Shown piece by piece: positions 41,587 to 50,715 of a stretch of 64,000 nt of DNA. Origin of the DNA: DASVNK01 sp036383895 (GTDB lineage: Bacteria; Verrucomicrobiota; Verrucomicrobiia; Limisphaerales; SXQI01); the NCBI GenBank assembly GCA_036383895.1, contig DASVNK010000033.1, positions 1 through 64,000 on the forward strand, read 5' to 3'. The notes under the pieces were generated by a model. The model searched no databases. It was not told the origin of the DNA and was given only the letters and a program-made list of their open reading frames with translations. Made by a program: the position numbers and the translations under genes. Each line of letters begins with the position of its first letter. Positions within the stretch are counted from its first letter, which is position 1.

Positions 41587-42519
41587 ATGGGTTTATTCGA
41601 CAAGTTCCGGGACGGATTTAAAAAAACTCAGGACAAGCTGGTCCACGAGATCAAGCGCATCGTCACATTCTCGCCCCGTCTCACCGAAGCCACGCTCGAA
41701 GAACTAGAAATGGCACTCATCGGCGCTGACTTCGGCACCGAGATGTCCGCGCAAATTGTCGAATCGGTCCGTAAGGCTTACGAAACACAGGGTAGCAGTG
41801 GCGGCCTCGATGTGTTTGCCGTCGCTCGGACGGAACTCGCCAAATCTCTCACCAGCAGCGATTCCGAACTGAAACGAAATCCTGATGGCATCACGGTCGT
41901 TAGCGTCGTCGGCGTGAACGGTACCGGCAAAACAACCACCTGCGCCAAACTCGCTCATTACACCACGTTGCAGGGGAACAAAGCGATTCTTGGCGCGTGC
42001 GACACTTTCCGCGCCGCCGCCATCGAGCAACTTAAACTTTGGGGCAGTCGCCTGAACGTTCCCGTTATCGCCAGCGCTTACGGCGCCGATGCTGCAGCCG
42101 TCGCGCATGACGCAGTCAGCGCCGCACTTGCTCGCAAGTCTGATTTCCTTTTCATCGATACCGCCGGACGCCTCCACACGAAAAGCAACTTGATGCAGGA
42201 ACTGCAGAAGCTTCATCGGGTCATCGGTAAGCAAATGCCGGGCGCGCCGCACGAAGTCCTCCTCGTGCTCGACGCTACCACCGGCATGAACGCCCTCAAT
42301 CAGGCGCGCGAGTTCCACAAAGCCGTCACACTCACCGGCCTCGTTATCACCAAACTCGATGGCACCAGCAAAGGCGGCATGGTGGCAGCGATCGGCCGCG
42401 AACTAAACATTCCGGTAAAATTCGTCGGCCTCGGCGAGCAAGCGGACGATCTCCAACCATTCGATCCCGAAAACTTCGCCGCCGCCCTCTTCCCGGAATC
42501 CGAAACCACCGCCGCTTAA
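41587..42519 (+). CDS. ftsY: signal recognition particle receptor FtsY
   Basis: 310 residues containing the NG domains: N domain (FRDGFKKTQDKLVHEI... ALIGADFG), G1 GVNGTGKTTT (109-118), DTFRAAAIEQL, DTAGRLHTKSNLMQEL, TKLDGTSKGG and GLGEQADDLQPFD. The acidic A domain present in E. coli is absent; this is normal in many bacteria. GTPase that docks SRP-ribosome complexes at the inner membrane. The ribD ATG follows immediately after the stop. Confidence 0.97.
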   Translation: MGLFDKFRDGFKKTQDKLVHEIKRIVTFSPRLTEATLEELEMALIGADFGTEMSAQIVESVRKAYETQGSSGGLDVFAVARTELAKSLTSSDSELKRNPDGITVVSVVGVNGTGKTTTCAKLAHYTTLQGNKAILGACDTFRAAAIEQLKLWGSRLNVPVIASAYGADAAAVAHDAVSAALARKSDFLFIDTAGRLHTKSNLMQELQKLHRVIGKQMPGAPHEVLLVLDATTGMNALNQAREFHKAVTLTGLVITKLDGTSKGGMVAAIGRELNIPVKFVGLGEQADDLQPFDPENFAAALFPESETTAA

Positions 42520-43662
42520 ATGCGCGCACGGGGCGAAACATTCTCCGCCGCAGTCGAAGAGTTCATGCGTCGCGCCTTGCGCCTGGCACAACGTGCTTAC
42601 GGCGGCACCTCTCCCAATCCAATGGTCGGCGCTGTGATCGTGCGCAATGGTAAAATCCTCGGCGAAGGATTCCACAAACGCGCCGGCGAACCACACGCCG
42701 AAGTAAACGCGCTTAACGCCGCGCGCCGCGCACGTCACGATCTTCGCGGCGCAACCATCTACGTCACTCTCGAACCCTGTTGCACCTTCGGACGCACGCC
42801 GCCCTGCACCTCCGCACTGATCGAGAGCGGCATCGCTCGCGTGGTCGTCGCCGCAAGCGATCCAAATCCCAGGCACGCCGGGCGCGGTTCAGAACTCCTG
42901 CGGAAAAGCGGAATCGAGGTTGAATCTGGCCTTCTCGCTGCCGAATCGATGCGCCTCAACGAAGCATTCAACCACTGGATCGTTCACCGTCGCCCCTTCG
43001 TCATCTGCAAATGCGCCATGAGCCTCGATGGCAAGATTGCCACCAACTCAGGCGACTCAAAATGGATCACCGGTGAAAAAGCTCGCGCTTACGGGATGCG
43101 CCTCCGTCTCAGCGCTGATGCCATTGTCGCGGGTGTAAACACAATTCTCCGCGACGACCCTTCCTTAACGCTCCGCGCCGCCCGCGGCGTGAAGATTCCG
43201 TCCTGGAAAAATCTCCAACGCATCGTTCTCGACCCAGGCGGCCGAATCCCCGAGAGCGCGCGCATCTTGAACGACGATCACGCCTCCAGCACCACTATCG
43301 TCCTCACTACGAAAGCGTCGCCGAAGAAAATCTCCGCGCTCGAAAAAAAAGCGAACGTCATTATTGCGCCGAGTTCCCGCGCCGAAATCAACCTTCGTTG
43401 GCTCCTGAAAAAACTTGGAGACGGAGGCATCACTTCCCTCCTCATTGAAGGCGGCGGCGAAACACACTACAACTTCCTGCAACAAGGTCTCGTGAATCGC
43501 GTCCATTTCCACTATGCTCCGCTCGTGATTACCGGGCGCGACGCTCCGAAGTCAGTCGGCGGTGACAACACCCTCCGCTCCGGCCGGGGCCTCAAGTTGG
43601 ACAACGTCGAATGGAGCAAAGTCGGCGAAGATCTCCTCTGCACTGCGTTGGTTCGTAAGTAA
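42520..43662 (+). CDS. ribD: bifunctional pyrimidine deaminase/reductase of riboflavin synthesis
   Basis: 380 residues. Deaminase domain: HAE (59-61) and PCCTFGRTPPC (86-96; Cys87 and Cys96) form the zinc site. Reductase domain from ~155: VICKCAMSLDGKIATNSGDSKWITG, IVAGVNTILRDDPSLTLR and LLIEGGGETHYNFLQ. Catalyses two steps from the GTP cyclohydrolase II product. Directly coupled to ftsY (no gap) and 1 nt before ribE. Confidence 0.96.
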   Translation: MRARGETFSAAVEEFMRRALRLAQRAYGGTSPNPMVGAVIVRNGKILGEGFHKRAGEPHAEVNALNAARRARHDLRGATIYVTLEPCCTFGRTPPCTSALIESGIARVVVAASDPNPRHAGRGSELLRKSGIEVESGLLAAESMRLNEAFNHWIVHRRPFVICKCAMSLDGKIATNSGDSKWITGEKARAYGMRLRLSADAIVAGVNTILRDDPSLTLRAARGVKIPSWKNLQRIVLDPGGRIPESARILNDDHASSTTIVLTTKASPKKISALEKKANVIIAPSSRAEINLRWLLKKLGDGGITSLLIEGGGETHYNFLQQGLVNRVHFHYAPLVITGRDAPKSVGGDNTLRSGRGLKLDNVEWSKVGEDLLCTALVRK

Positions 43663-43663
43663 T

Positions 43664-44260
43664 ATGTTCACCGGAATTGTCGAAGAAGCTGGCACAGTTC
43701 AAAGCATTCAGGAAAGCCCCACCGGAATCCGGCTTCAAGTCGCCGCTCGGGTCTGCGGTGAAGATGCCCGCCTCGGCGATAGTATCGCAGTGAATGGTTG
43801 TTGCCTCACCGTGGTCGACATAGCTGAGTCGAACGCAAAGCTACTCACCTTCGACCTGCTTCGCGAAACATGGAACCGCACCAACTTCAGTGCGCTTCGA
43901 AACCGTTCCGCCGTAAATCTCGAGCGCGCTCTCCCTGCCAATGGCCGCCTCCACGGCCATTTTGTCACGGGACATATCGACGAAACAGGCACCGTAGACA
44001 TCTTCGAAAAGCGCGGCGCGGATTGGTACCTGCGTGTGAAAACGTCTCCCGATCTTCTCCGCTACATCGTGTTCAAAGGCTCCATCGCCATCGACGGAAT
44101 CAGCCTCACCATCGCCGAAGTCACCGCGGAACACTTCGCAGTCTGGATCATTCCCCACACCTACGAAGTTACCGCGCTTCGCGAACGCAAACCCGGCGAC
44201 CTGGTCAACCTCGAAGCCGACCTCCTCGCCAAATACGTCGCCAAGCTTACTCCAGCATAG
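43664..44260 (+). CDS. ribE: riboflavin synthase, alpha chain type
   Basis: 198 residues, two lumazine-binding barrels: MFTGIVEEAGTVQSI, GDSIAVNGCCLTVV and the matching second half NGRLHGHFVTGHIDETGTV, GSIAIDGISLTIAEV. Converts two 6,7-dimethyl-8-ribityllumazine to riboflavin. The frame is open upstream into ribD, but the MFTGIV start is the family N-terminus. Last gene of the operon; ribBA and ribH are not in the window. Its 3' end overlaps the convergent transporter-like gene by 14 nt. Confidence 0.96.
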   Translation: MFTGIVEEAGTVQSIQESPTGIRLQVAARVCGEDARLGDSIAVNGCCLTVVDIAESNAKLLTFDLLRETWNRTNFSALRNRSAVNLERALPANGRLHGHFVTGHIDETGTVDIFEKRGADWYLRVKTSPDLLRYIVFKGSIAIDGISLTIAEVTAEHFAVWIIPHTYEVTALRERKPGDLVNLEADLLAKYVAKLTPA

Positions 44261-47183
44261 ACGCTGGCAGCTTGTCCTTTCGGCGGAACTCCTCGAGCGT
44301 TTCCGGCGGAATGGCCCGATCCAACACTCGCGACAGGTACAACAAATGTTCCTGATCCTGCGGGAACGCAAAACCGATCTGCAGAAACTTCAGGGCCGCC
44401 TCGTAATCTCCGGCGCCAATCGCACACCGCGCAATGAACGCGGAGTAATACGAGGGTTTAAAATCCCGCGGTGTCAGTAGCGCTTTGCCTGCCATCGCGG
44501 TCAACACGTCGTAAATCTTAAACGCCGGCTCCCGCCAGTTCGCCAGGTCACGCAGAATTTTCGATTCTTCCCGCAGGCACTCCACAAATTCGGGCGTCGC
44601 ATTCGTGCTGACCGACGGCTGCTCCGGATAGCTCGTCGGGTTTCGGAATATCACATGCACCATCGGATCGATCCGATTTAATCCGCCCGACGCTTTGTTC
44701 TGCACCGCGCCTAAATAAACACGCATGTCGTAATTACAACTGCCGAACGTAAACGCATTTATTAATAAATGCTCCGGCAACGCTCGCAGCACAGCGATCT
44801 TGTCGCGTGAGGCCAGCGGAAACTGCAGCGTCCGTTCATCAAAGCCATTTAGCACCCCCGATTCTTGTCCCATGAAAAATGCCGCCGGCGCAGCGTATTC
44901 CAGGATCGGCAGATCGTCGGTTTGGATCGGCCCGTCGCCCGCAATCGCAAAACCGGTTTCTTGCGCCGCCATCTGTCTCGCCCAAAGCGTCAGTCCGGTG
45001 GTAATATTCAATTTCGCCAGGTCCTCGCGCACCTGCGGCCGTTCGAATATCTTTTGGTATTCCGCAGGCTTTGATTTCCACGGCTTGTTCGATCCCAACA
45101 TTACCAGGTCGCCCTCTTGCGTGTCCCAAACTTCCATGTAGGGAAACGTCGCGGCGAACGTGCGCAGCACCAGCATCACAATGTAATCATTCATCTCGTA
45201 CATGTGGAACCACTGCGCCACGATTCCCCCGTCCGTCAGCTTCGATGCGCATAAATCGTAATACTCCTTGCTGAAAACACTGCCGATTCCCACCACCCAC
45301 GGATTCGACGGCTCATTGATAATGATATCGTATTTCTGGTCGCTCAACTTCAGCACCGCGCGCGCGTCATCATTACGAATCACCGTCCGCGAATTCGTTA
45401 ACACTCCCCGATTCCACTTCTCGAAATGCACGCCCGCCTCCAGCACCGGCTTGCAATTCTCCGCGATCATCAGCTTCTCGATTGGATGCCCCAGCAACGC
45501 ACCTCCTGTGATCCCACTGCCGAACCCGAGCACGAAGACGTTCTTCGCATCCGGTTTCGCGGCCATCGGCAAATGCGCGAGCAAATACTGTGTCGCCAAA
45601 TCTCCTTCCGAAGATGCATCGGTCTTTCCGTTGATGCGCAGGACCACTTGCCCGGGTGTTTGGCCAGCCGGTGTCCGCAACTGTTCCACTGCCACCGTCG
45701 CATCTGGCGAATCTTTGTAGTAATGAATGATCGTGTCAGCCTTGCGTCCCGCCCAGTATTTCTCCGTTAAAAAAGTATTCCGTAGCCGAAACACTCCCGA
45801 ACCCATCACGTGCCGCCAATTCTCCCCCGTCGAGACCACCGTCAGGAATGAAACCCCCAACAAAATAATCGCGCCCGTTGCCGCGGACCGCTCGCCCCGC
45901 TTCAGCGCCAAATACACCGTCACTCCCATCAGTAAAAATGCCAGGATCGCAAAGGCCGGCCGCAGTCCGAACAGCGGCATCAAAATAAATCCCGTGATCA
46001 GCACTCCAACAACCGCCCCGATCGTGTTCGCTGTCAGCAACCGTCCTACCTGTTCGCCCAGCGCCATTGAGTTGCCTTGCAAAAAGCGAATCGAGAGCGG
46101 CACCACTGACCCTAGGCACGCCGCCGGCAAACCCAGAACAAAAAACGCAAACACCGCGATCGAGATCTGATACCAGTAATACCCCACTGGATTCGCGCTC
46201 AGCCCGTATCGCGCCTGCGAATAGAAAATCGTCAGCCTCTCAATCCCCACCACATTCAGCACCACCATCGTCCCCGCCACCAACAGCAGCAGATAAATTG
46301 TGTTCATCCCGTAGCGCCGCGCCGCCTGCGAAGAAGAAATGATCAAGCTCCCCAGCCCGATCCCGAAAATAAAACTCATCAACACCAGCGCAAAAGCCTG
46401 CAGCGAACCCCCCACGATCAACGCCAGCGAACGTGCCGACAACACTTCCAGCCCCATCGAAACACCCCCCGTCAACGCCACCAAAAGCGCAAACCACCGC
46501 GCGCTCTGCGGTGGCGCTATTGTAGGATCTGTGACCACCACTGCCGGTGCGGGCGGCACAGGCTTCACGTCCCCCTGCTCGATTTTCCCCATGAATCCCG
46601 CCACTAAACCTATAATTATGTTGGCCGCCGCTGTGAAGACCAGCGTCGCGCTCATCCCATAATTCTGGATCAAATAGAATCCCGCCAACCCCGCGCCCGT
46701 CATCGCACCCAGGCTGTTCACCGCATAAAAAATTCCGACCCGACTACCCGATTCGAACGCGGGATGTTTCTGGATCCACGCCGCGATCATCGGCAACGTC
46801 CCCCCCATCAGCACCGTCGGCACCAGCAGCAACGCCACAGCGATCACCAACTTCAACCCGAGCAGCAAAAACCCCACATTCGCGATTCGCGACCCCACCG
46901 CAATAAACGTCCAATCCGCCGCCGAATAAATCGATTGGAACCCCAGCGCATAAAGCCCGATCGCAATCTCCATGATCCCATAGCCGAGCAACGGATTTTT
47001 AATCGCCGCCGAACGTCTTCCAAAAACCCGATTCCCGATTGCCAGCCCGCCCATGAACACCGCCAGCACCACCGTCTGCGCCTGCGCCGTGCTCCCCAAC
47101 ATCACGCTCAGGTATTTCGACCACAGCACTTCATAAACAAGCGCAGTCGCCCCAGACGCAAAAAACAACAGAATTACCAGCAT
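44247..47183 (-). CDS. fused MFS-like membrane protein / spermidine-synthase-like domain
   Basis: 978 residues. The N-terminal ~470 residues hold about 12-14 hydrophobic segments, beginning LVILLFFASGATALVYEVLWSKYLSVMLGSTAQAQTVVLAVFMGGLAIGN, the usual start of the Verrucomicrobia/Planctomycetes fused family. The C-terminal part has a spermidine-synthase-like Rossmann fold (VFVLGFGSGITGGALL, about 590) with NEPSNPWVVG and ASKLTDGGIVAQWFHMYEM. The canonical polyamine-synthase catalytic Asp is not evident, so substrate is unknown. The last ~100 residues look helical. Confidence 0.85.
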   Translation of the reverse strand: MLVILLFFASGATALVYEVLWSKYLSVMLGSTAQAQTVVLAVFMGGLAIGNRVFGRRSAAIKNPLLGYGIMEIAIGLYALGFQSIYSAADWTFIAVGSRIANVGFLLLGLKLVIAVALLLVPTVLMGGTLPMIAAWIQKHPAFESGSRVGIFYAVNSLGAMTGAGLAGFYLIQNYGMSATLVFTAAANIIIGLVAGFMGKIEQGDVKPVPPAPAVVVTDPTIAPPQSARWFALLVALTGGVSMGLEVLSARSLALIVGGSLQAFALVLMSFIFGIGLGSLIISSSQAARRYGMNTIYLLLLVAGTMVVLNVVGIERLTIFYSQARYGLSANPVGYYWYQISIAVFAFFVLGLPAACLGSVVPLSIRFLQGNSMALGEQVGRLLTANTIGAVVGVLITGFILMPLFGLRPAFAILAFLLMGVTVYLALKRGERSAATGAIILLGVSFLTVVSTGENWRHVMGSGVFRLRNTFLTEKYWAGRKADTIIHYYKDSPDATVAVEQLRTPAGQTPGQVVLRINGKTDASSEGDLATQYLLAHLPMAAKPDAKNVFVLGFGSGITGGALLGHPIEKLMIAENCKPVLEAGVHFEKWNRGVLTNSRTVIRNDDARAVLKLSDQKYDIIINEPSNPWVVGIGSVFSKEYYDLCASKLTDGGIVAQWFHMYEMNDYIVMLVLRTFAATFPYMEVWDTQEGDLVMLGSNKPWKSKPAEYQKIFERPQVREDLAKLNITTGLTLWARQMAAQETGFAIAGDGPIQTDDLPILEYAAPAAFFMGQESGVLNGFDERTLQFPLASRDKIAVLRALPEHLLINAFTFGSCNYDMRVYLGAVQNKASGGLNRIDPMVHVIFRNPTSYPEQPSVSTNATPEFVECLREESKILRDLANWREPAFKIYDVLTAMAGKALLTPRDFKPSYYSAFIARCAIGAGDYEAALKFLQIGFAFPQDQEHLLYLSRVLDRAIPPETLEEFRRKDKLPASMLE

Positions 47184-47244
47184 ATTAGGATCGCGCGGAC
47201 ACTACGCCTTACCCCCAACGAACGCCACACCGAAACATTCCGAT

Positions 47245-47267
47245 GTTAGGAGACGAGGTAACGAGTC
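47245..47267 (+). repeat. dispersed hairpin element, copy E
   Basis: GTTAGG-AGAC-GA-G-GTAA-C-GA-GTCT: stem AGAC/GTCT, GA/GA, G-C pair (swapped) and GTAA loop. It lies ~60 nt upstream of the divergent gene and ~60 nt before the zinc-protein gene. Confidence 0.75.
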
Positions 47268-47329
47268 TTCTTGCCCGCCTGCCACGCCCTAATTACCTTT
47301 TTAAAAAGAAATCCGCGCGCGATCTATGT

Positions 47330-47623
47330 ATGCAACTCGCCGGCCGCAATTGCCGAACCTGCAACCAGCCAATCATCTTCGCTACCGAAGCTAAAAGCTG
47401 CGACCACTGCAACCAAGCCATACACCTCTCCTGCGATTCGTCCACAGCCTGCAAAATCTGCGGCGAACCCTATCAATACTTCACCCGGCCCGCGCGCGAT
47501 CCACTCTCCGATGCAATCGACCCGCGCGAAAAGCGTTTAGCACTGAGCATCGGCCCTCTACTCTCCGCGTTCCTCAGTTTTCTAACCATTTTGCTCCTCT
47601 ACTATCTGTGGTCGCTCGCATAG
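47330..47623 (+). CDS. small zinc-ribbon protein with C-terminal membrane anchor
   Basis: 97 residues. Cys-rich N-terminal section: CRTCNQPIIFATEAKSCDHCNQAIHLSCDSSTACKICGEPYQYF, CxxC pairs with a His, RING- or zinc-ribbon-like, and a C-terminal hydrophobic tail (LLSAFLSFLTILLLYYLWSLA) that anchors it. The ATG at 47330 is preferred: the longer frame begins inside hairpin copy E and those codons are not protein-like. Unknown function; perhaps a membrane-tethered adaptor. Confidence 0.7.
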   Translation: MQLAGRNCRTCNQPIIFATEAKSCDHCNQAIHLSCDSSTACKICGEPYQYFTRPARDPLSDAIDPREKRLALSIGPLLSAFLSFLTILLLYYLWSLA

Positions 47624-47703
47624 ACGGCGTACGTCACTCATCACCCGCCTCGTCACGCACCTTTAACTTTCTCTTTTCCCTTCGCCTCCATACTCTCACG
47701 CCC

Positions 47704-48894
47704 ATGATCCGAACTTTCCTTTGCCTGGTCCTCGCCACCCTCGCGTTCTCCCTCCACGCCGCCCAAACCGAATACATCTTCCTCGTTACCGCCGACGGCC
47801 TTCGCCACCAGGAAGTCTTCACCGGCGTCGATCCCGCCATCCTCAACGGTGGCAAAACCAACTCCGGCATAGAACGCCTCGAGCCACTCCGCAAAAAATA
47901 CTGGGCCGACTCCCCCAAAGAACGCCGCGAAAAACTCATGCCCTTCCTTTGGACTGAACTCCTAAAAGAAGGCGTCCTCTACGGCAACCGCGAACTCGGC
48001 TCCGAAGTCATCGTTCGCAATCCCCACCACTTCTCCTACCCCGGTTACGCCGAAATCCTCAACGGCGGTCCCGTCTCCCAGATCGACAGCAACGACTCCA
48101 ACTTCAGCCCTCGCGAGACCGTCCTCGAATTCCTCCGCCGCAAATACAACCTCAAGCAAACCGAAGTCGCCGCCTTCGGCTCATGGGAAGTCTTCAACTG
48201 GATCACCATGCACACCGAAAACGCCATCTACTGCAACGCCGGCCACGAAGCCATCGAGCCCACCTCCCTTTCCCAGCGTAGGGGACGAGGTGACGAGTCC
48301 TTCTTCCCTTCCATCGCATTAGGCAAGATCAACGAATCTGCACAAGCCGCCACCTTCAAACCCTCCAAAGAAATGCAACGCTGGAGCGCCCTTCAATTCG
48401 AAATGCTCTCCCCCTGGGATTCCGTCCGTCACGATGCCGTCACCCTCAACCTCGCTCTCGAATACCTCGCCCAGGAAAAACCAAAAATCATGTACCTCGC
48501 CCTCGGCGAAACCGACGATTGGGCCCACGACCGCCGCTACGATCGTTATGCCGACTACGCCAACTACTTCGACTTCGCCCTCCGCCGCCTCTGGACCACC
48601 CTCCAATCCAGCCGCAAATACCGCGGCAAATCCACCCTCATCGTCACCACCGACCACGGCCGCGGCCGCACCCCGCGCGACTGGACCTCCCACGGCAAAG
48701 ACGTTCCCGGCGCCAACGAAGCCTGGCTCGCCATCTTCGGCCCCGACATCCAAAAAATCGGCGAAGCCAAATCCGCCCCCCAACAATCCCTCAGCAACAT
48801 CGCCGCCACCATCCTCCAACTCCTCCAAATCAACCCCCACGAATACGACCGGAACATTTCCTCACCCGTCGCTGCTGTGCTAAATCCGAAATAA
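47704..48894 (+). CDS. exported alkaline-phosphatase-superfamily (type I phosphodiesterase-like) protein
   Basis: 396 residues. Signal peptide MIRTFLCLVLATLAFSLHAA. Metal-binding superfamily elements: YIFLVTADGLRHQEVF near the start (metal Asp), YLALGETDDWAHDRRYDRY (~255), and a final STLIVTTDHGRGRTPRDWTSHGK (~320) with Asp-His pairs. Superfamily includes alkaline phosphatases, sulfatases and phosphodiesterases; the substrate is unclear. Hairpin copy F lies inside the frame and adds QRRGRGDESFF. A TACTCT box ends 7 nt before the ATG. Confidence 0.85.
   Translation: MIRTFLCLVLATLAFSLHAAQTEYIFLVTADGLRHQEVFTGVDPAILNGGKTNSGIERLEPLRKKYWADSPKERREKLMPFLWTELLKEGVLYGNRELGSEVIVRNPHHFSYPGYAEILNGGPVSQIDSNDSNFSPRETVLEFLRRKYNLKQTEVAAFGSWEVFNWITMHTENAIYCNAGHEAIEPTSLSQRRGRGDESFFPSIALGKINESAQAATFKPSKEMQRWSALQFEMLSPWDSVRHDAVTLNLALEYLAQEKPKIMYLALGETDDWAHDRRYDRYADYANYFDFALRRLWTTLQSSRKYRGKSTLIVTTDHGRGRTPRDWTSHGKDVPGANEAWLAIFGPDIQKIGEAKSAPQQSLSNIAATILQLLQINPHEYDRNISSPVAAVLNPK
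48278..48300 (+). repeat. dispersed hairpin element, copy F, inside the phosphatase gene
   Basis: GTAGG-GGAC-GA-G-GTGA-C-GA-GTCC: stem GGAC/GTCC, GA/GA, G-C pair and GTGA loop; read in frame as an Arg/Gly/Asp stretch. Confidence 0.75.
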
Positions 48895-49005
48895 GTACCT
48901 CAGTCCAATCGTAATGCCTTCGCGCACAGTCAAAAGGATCTTCAGGATTTCAAAACGTTTATCTATGGCCTTCTAATCACGCTATTCGTATTAACGCTGC
49001 TTGTT

Positions 49006-49332
49006 TTGTTTCCGACCCTACGCGGCATGTACCGTCTACACCTTGCCTCCTGGGAAGAAGGCTCTTTCATTGGAAAATCACCTTCGGACCTGCGCCTTTT
49101 CCTATCTAAGAAAGATGTGAACCTCTATCCCGCCCCCGAAACTAGGATCGATCCGGCGGGCGAAGGAAAGTTTCGACCAAATCAGGAACTACTCGAGTTT
49201 CAGAAAGGCAATGAATACCGGTGGTTCATTTTAGGCACAGCGGTGAACATCGGTTACGTGATCGTCGAAAATCGCACCAATGGCCCGATAATTATAGAGA
49301 TCATCCGGGGATCATCCGTCGACGCTCTCTAA
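49006..49332 (+). CDS. hypothetical protein with unclear start
   Basis: 108 residues from a TTG. Contains a globular-looking domain (FIGKSPSDLRLFLSKKDVNLYPAPETRIDP). Upstream in the same frame, without a normal start codon, is a strong membrane segment (FIYGLLITLFVLTLLVLF, ~48958-49011), so the real protein likely begins before 49006 with a rare start, or is a decayed remnant. Followed directly by triple-hairpin repeat 1. Confidence 0.4.
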   Translation: MFPTLRGMYRLHLASWEEGSFIGKSPSDLRLFLSKKDVNLYPAPETRIDPAGEGKFRPNQELLEFQKGNEYRWFILGTAVNIGYVIVENRTNGPIIIEIIRGSSVDAL

Positions 49333-49336
49333 TTAA

Positions 49337-49432
49337 GAACCGCAACGCGGTTCCGCTCCACAGCCTGGGGTTGATCGCCACGATCTACCCCAGGTAAAGG
49401 CCCCTCAATCCTCAACTCTGAAGGAGTTGCGC
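49337..49432 (+). repeat. triple-hairpin repeat, copy 1
   Basis: Three ordered elements: the palindrome GAACCGCAACGCGGTTCC, the large stem CCTGGGGTTGATCG / CGATCTACCCCAGG, and the small hairpin CAACTC-TGAAG-GAGTTG. Copies 2 and 3 are at 51.1 and 52.2 kb, same orientation. Confidence 0.85.
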
Positions 49433-49551
49433 AAAAACGATTTCACTGCGCAAAACTTCGAGTTAACAAAGGGACAATCATCCTCGTGGTTCATATAATT
49501 GCCATAGAAAGTTTCGCCCCAGACTAGCCCAGCCTTTCCTCCTTCTCCCCG

Positions 49552-49974
49552 CTACAACTGCTTCCGCATCATCGGCACGGTAATCACCTGCTTTAACTCC
49601 CGCGTCTTCGTCACCACTCCGGTAATCGTATACGCGCAAATCGCAATCACCTCGTGATCGTCACCTTCCCGGTCCGTATAATTGAAACTCGCCACCGCCA
49701 TCCCCGTGTCGTTTCCCACCCCGCGCTTCCCAAAAAACGGCAGCTGCACCGACGCGATCAAAATATCTTCCGAAGTCTCCTGCGCATGAAAATCCCGCGC
49801 TTTCGTCAGATCCAGCTTCTCCGCGAGAATATATTCCTGCGTCGTCTCCGCCACCGAACTGAACCGATTCAAAATTGGGATCGAAGCAATCCCCGCCAGC
49901 GGCTTCCGCGTCTTGCGAAACCGCAATTCCGCCCCCGCGAGCCATTGCTGCAGCGTGTGCTTATCCACACTCAT
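49552..49974 (-). CDS. conserved hypothetical protein
   Basis: 140 residues. Beta-rich-looking core (SEDILIASVQLPFFGKRGVGNDTGMAVASFNYTDREGDDHEVIAICAYTITGVV) preceded by a helical N-terminus. No signal peptide and no recognised family. A small tandem repeat lies at its 5' edge. The 119 nt downstream of the stop are non-coding and reach the triple-hairpin repeat. Confidence 0.6.
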   Translation of the reverse strand: MSVDKHTLQQWLAGAELRFRKTRKPLAGIASIPILNRFSSVAETTQEYILAEKLDLTKARDFHAQETSEDILIASVQLPFFGKRGVGNDTGMAVASFNYTDREGDDHEVIAICAYTITGVVTKTRELKQVITVPMMRKQL

Positions 49975-49977
49975 TCA

Positions 49978-50008
49978 AAAAAAGAGTAGTTCCAAAAAGA
50001 GTAGTTCC
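49978..50008. repeat. tandem duplication before a hypothetical gene
   Basis: Two ~16-nt units ending AAAGAGTAGTTCC directly upstream of the ATG at 49974; the A-run units could contain a promoter or be a slippage product. Confidence 0.6.
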
Positions 50009-50093
50009 ATCCGCGAACTCGGGCGAGCCGAATTCAAGCCTGAATCGAAGCTCCTTCCATTCCGCCGCAATGCCGTTCCCCGTTCGAAGCATC

Positions 50094-50546
50094 TCACCAC
50101 CCATCTACTTCCAACGGATTGCGTCGTGCGTTGGGATTCTTACTAAAAATTCCCTCTTTCGGCAGCGGCAGTTTATCCAAGGCTTTCTTCCACCTGCCGT
50201 CCGCAGTCGCTCGGGCGGACCCGACCATCGGCCGCGAATTAATAAATTCCAGCCGCATCCGTTCTACCTCCTCAGCGCCTTCCTTCATCGCTGCTGAACT
50301 AAGCGTCAGTTCCGCGACCGAGTTGGTCGTGGTGGAAACCGAAGTCGTTAGGTTCGTCCGGCGATTTTCCGCCGCCACCAACATTTCGCTCGCCGTCGGC
50401 AGAACGAACAGTTTCACCGCCGTCGGATTCGTCAGCTTCCCGTCAGCGGCATCCGTGCACACCGCCAGCATTAAAAGCGGAACGTAATATTTCAGACGAA
50501 TTCCCAGTGGATACCGCTTTGACACTCCAAAACGTGGCGCGTTCAC
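50094..50546 (-). CDS. hypothetical protein
   Basis: 150 residues from a GTG. A hydrophobic stretch (YYVPLLMLAVCTDA, ~20-33) may be a weak signal or anchor; the middle is Ser/Thr-rich and the C-terminus basic (SARATADGRWKKALDKLPLPKEGIF). No family recognised. It is the only open frame in the region, but composition gives limited confidence. Confidence 0.45.
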   Translation of the reverse strand: MNAPRFGVSKRYPLGIRLKYYVPLLMLAVCTDAADGKLTNPTAVKLFVLPTASEMLVAAENRRTNLTTSVSTTTNSVAELTLSSAAMKEGAEEVERMRLEFINSRPMVGSARATADGRWKKALDKLPLPKEGIFSKNPNARRNPLEVDGW

Positions 50547-50715
50547 GCTTATAATAATGAACCCGCCACGTTTCTAGCCGCCGCACTTGGAAATGATTTT
50601 CTGCGCTTTGCGTTTCTTCTCTATCGGGCACCTCCCAATCGACGCATCATGGCCCGCTCGGATGCTTCGTTTCAGCAATAAAGCGCAATAATCACTTCAT
50701 TAAGTGAAAACATCT

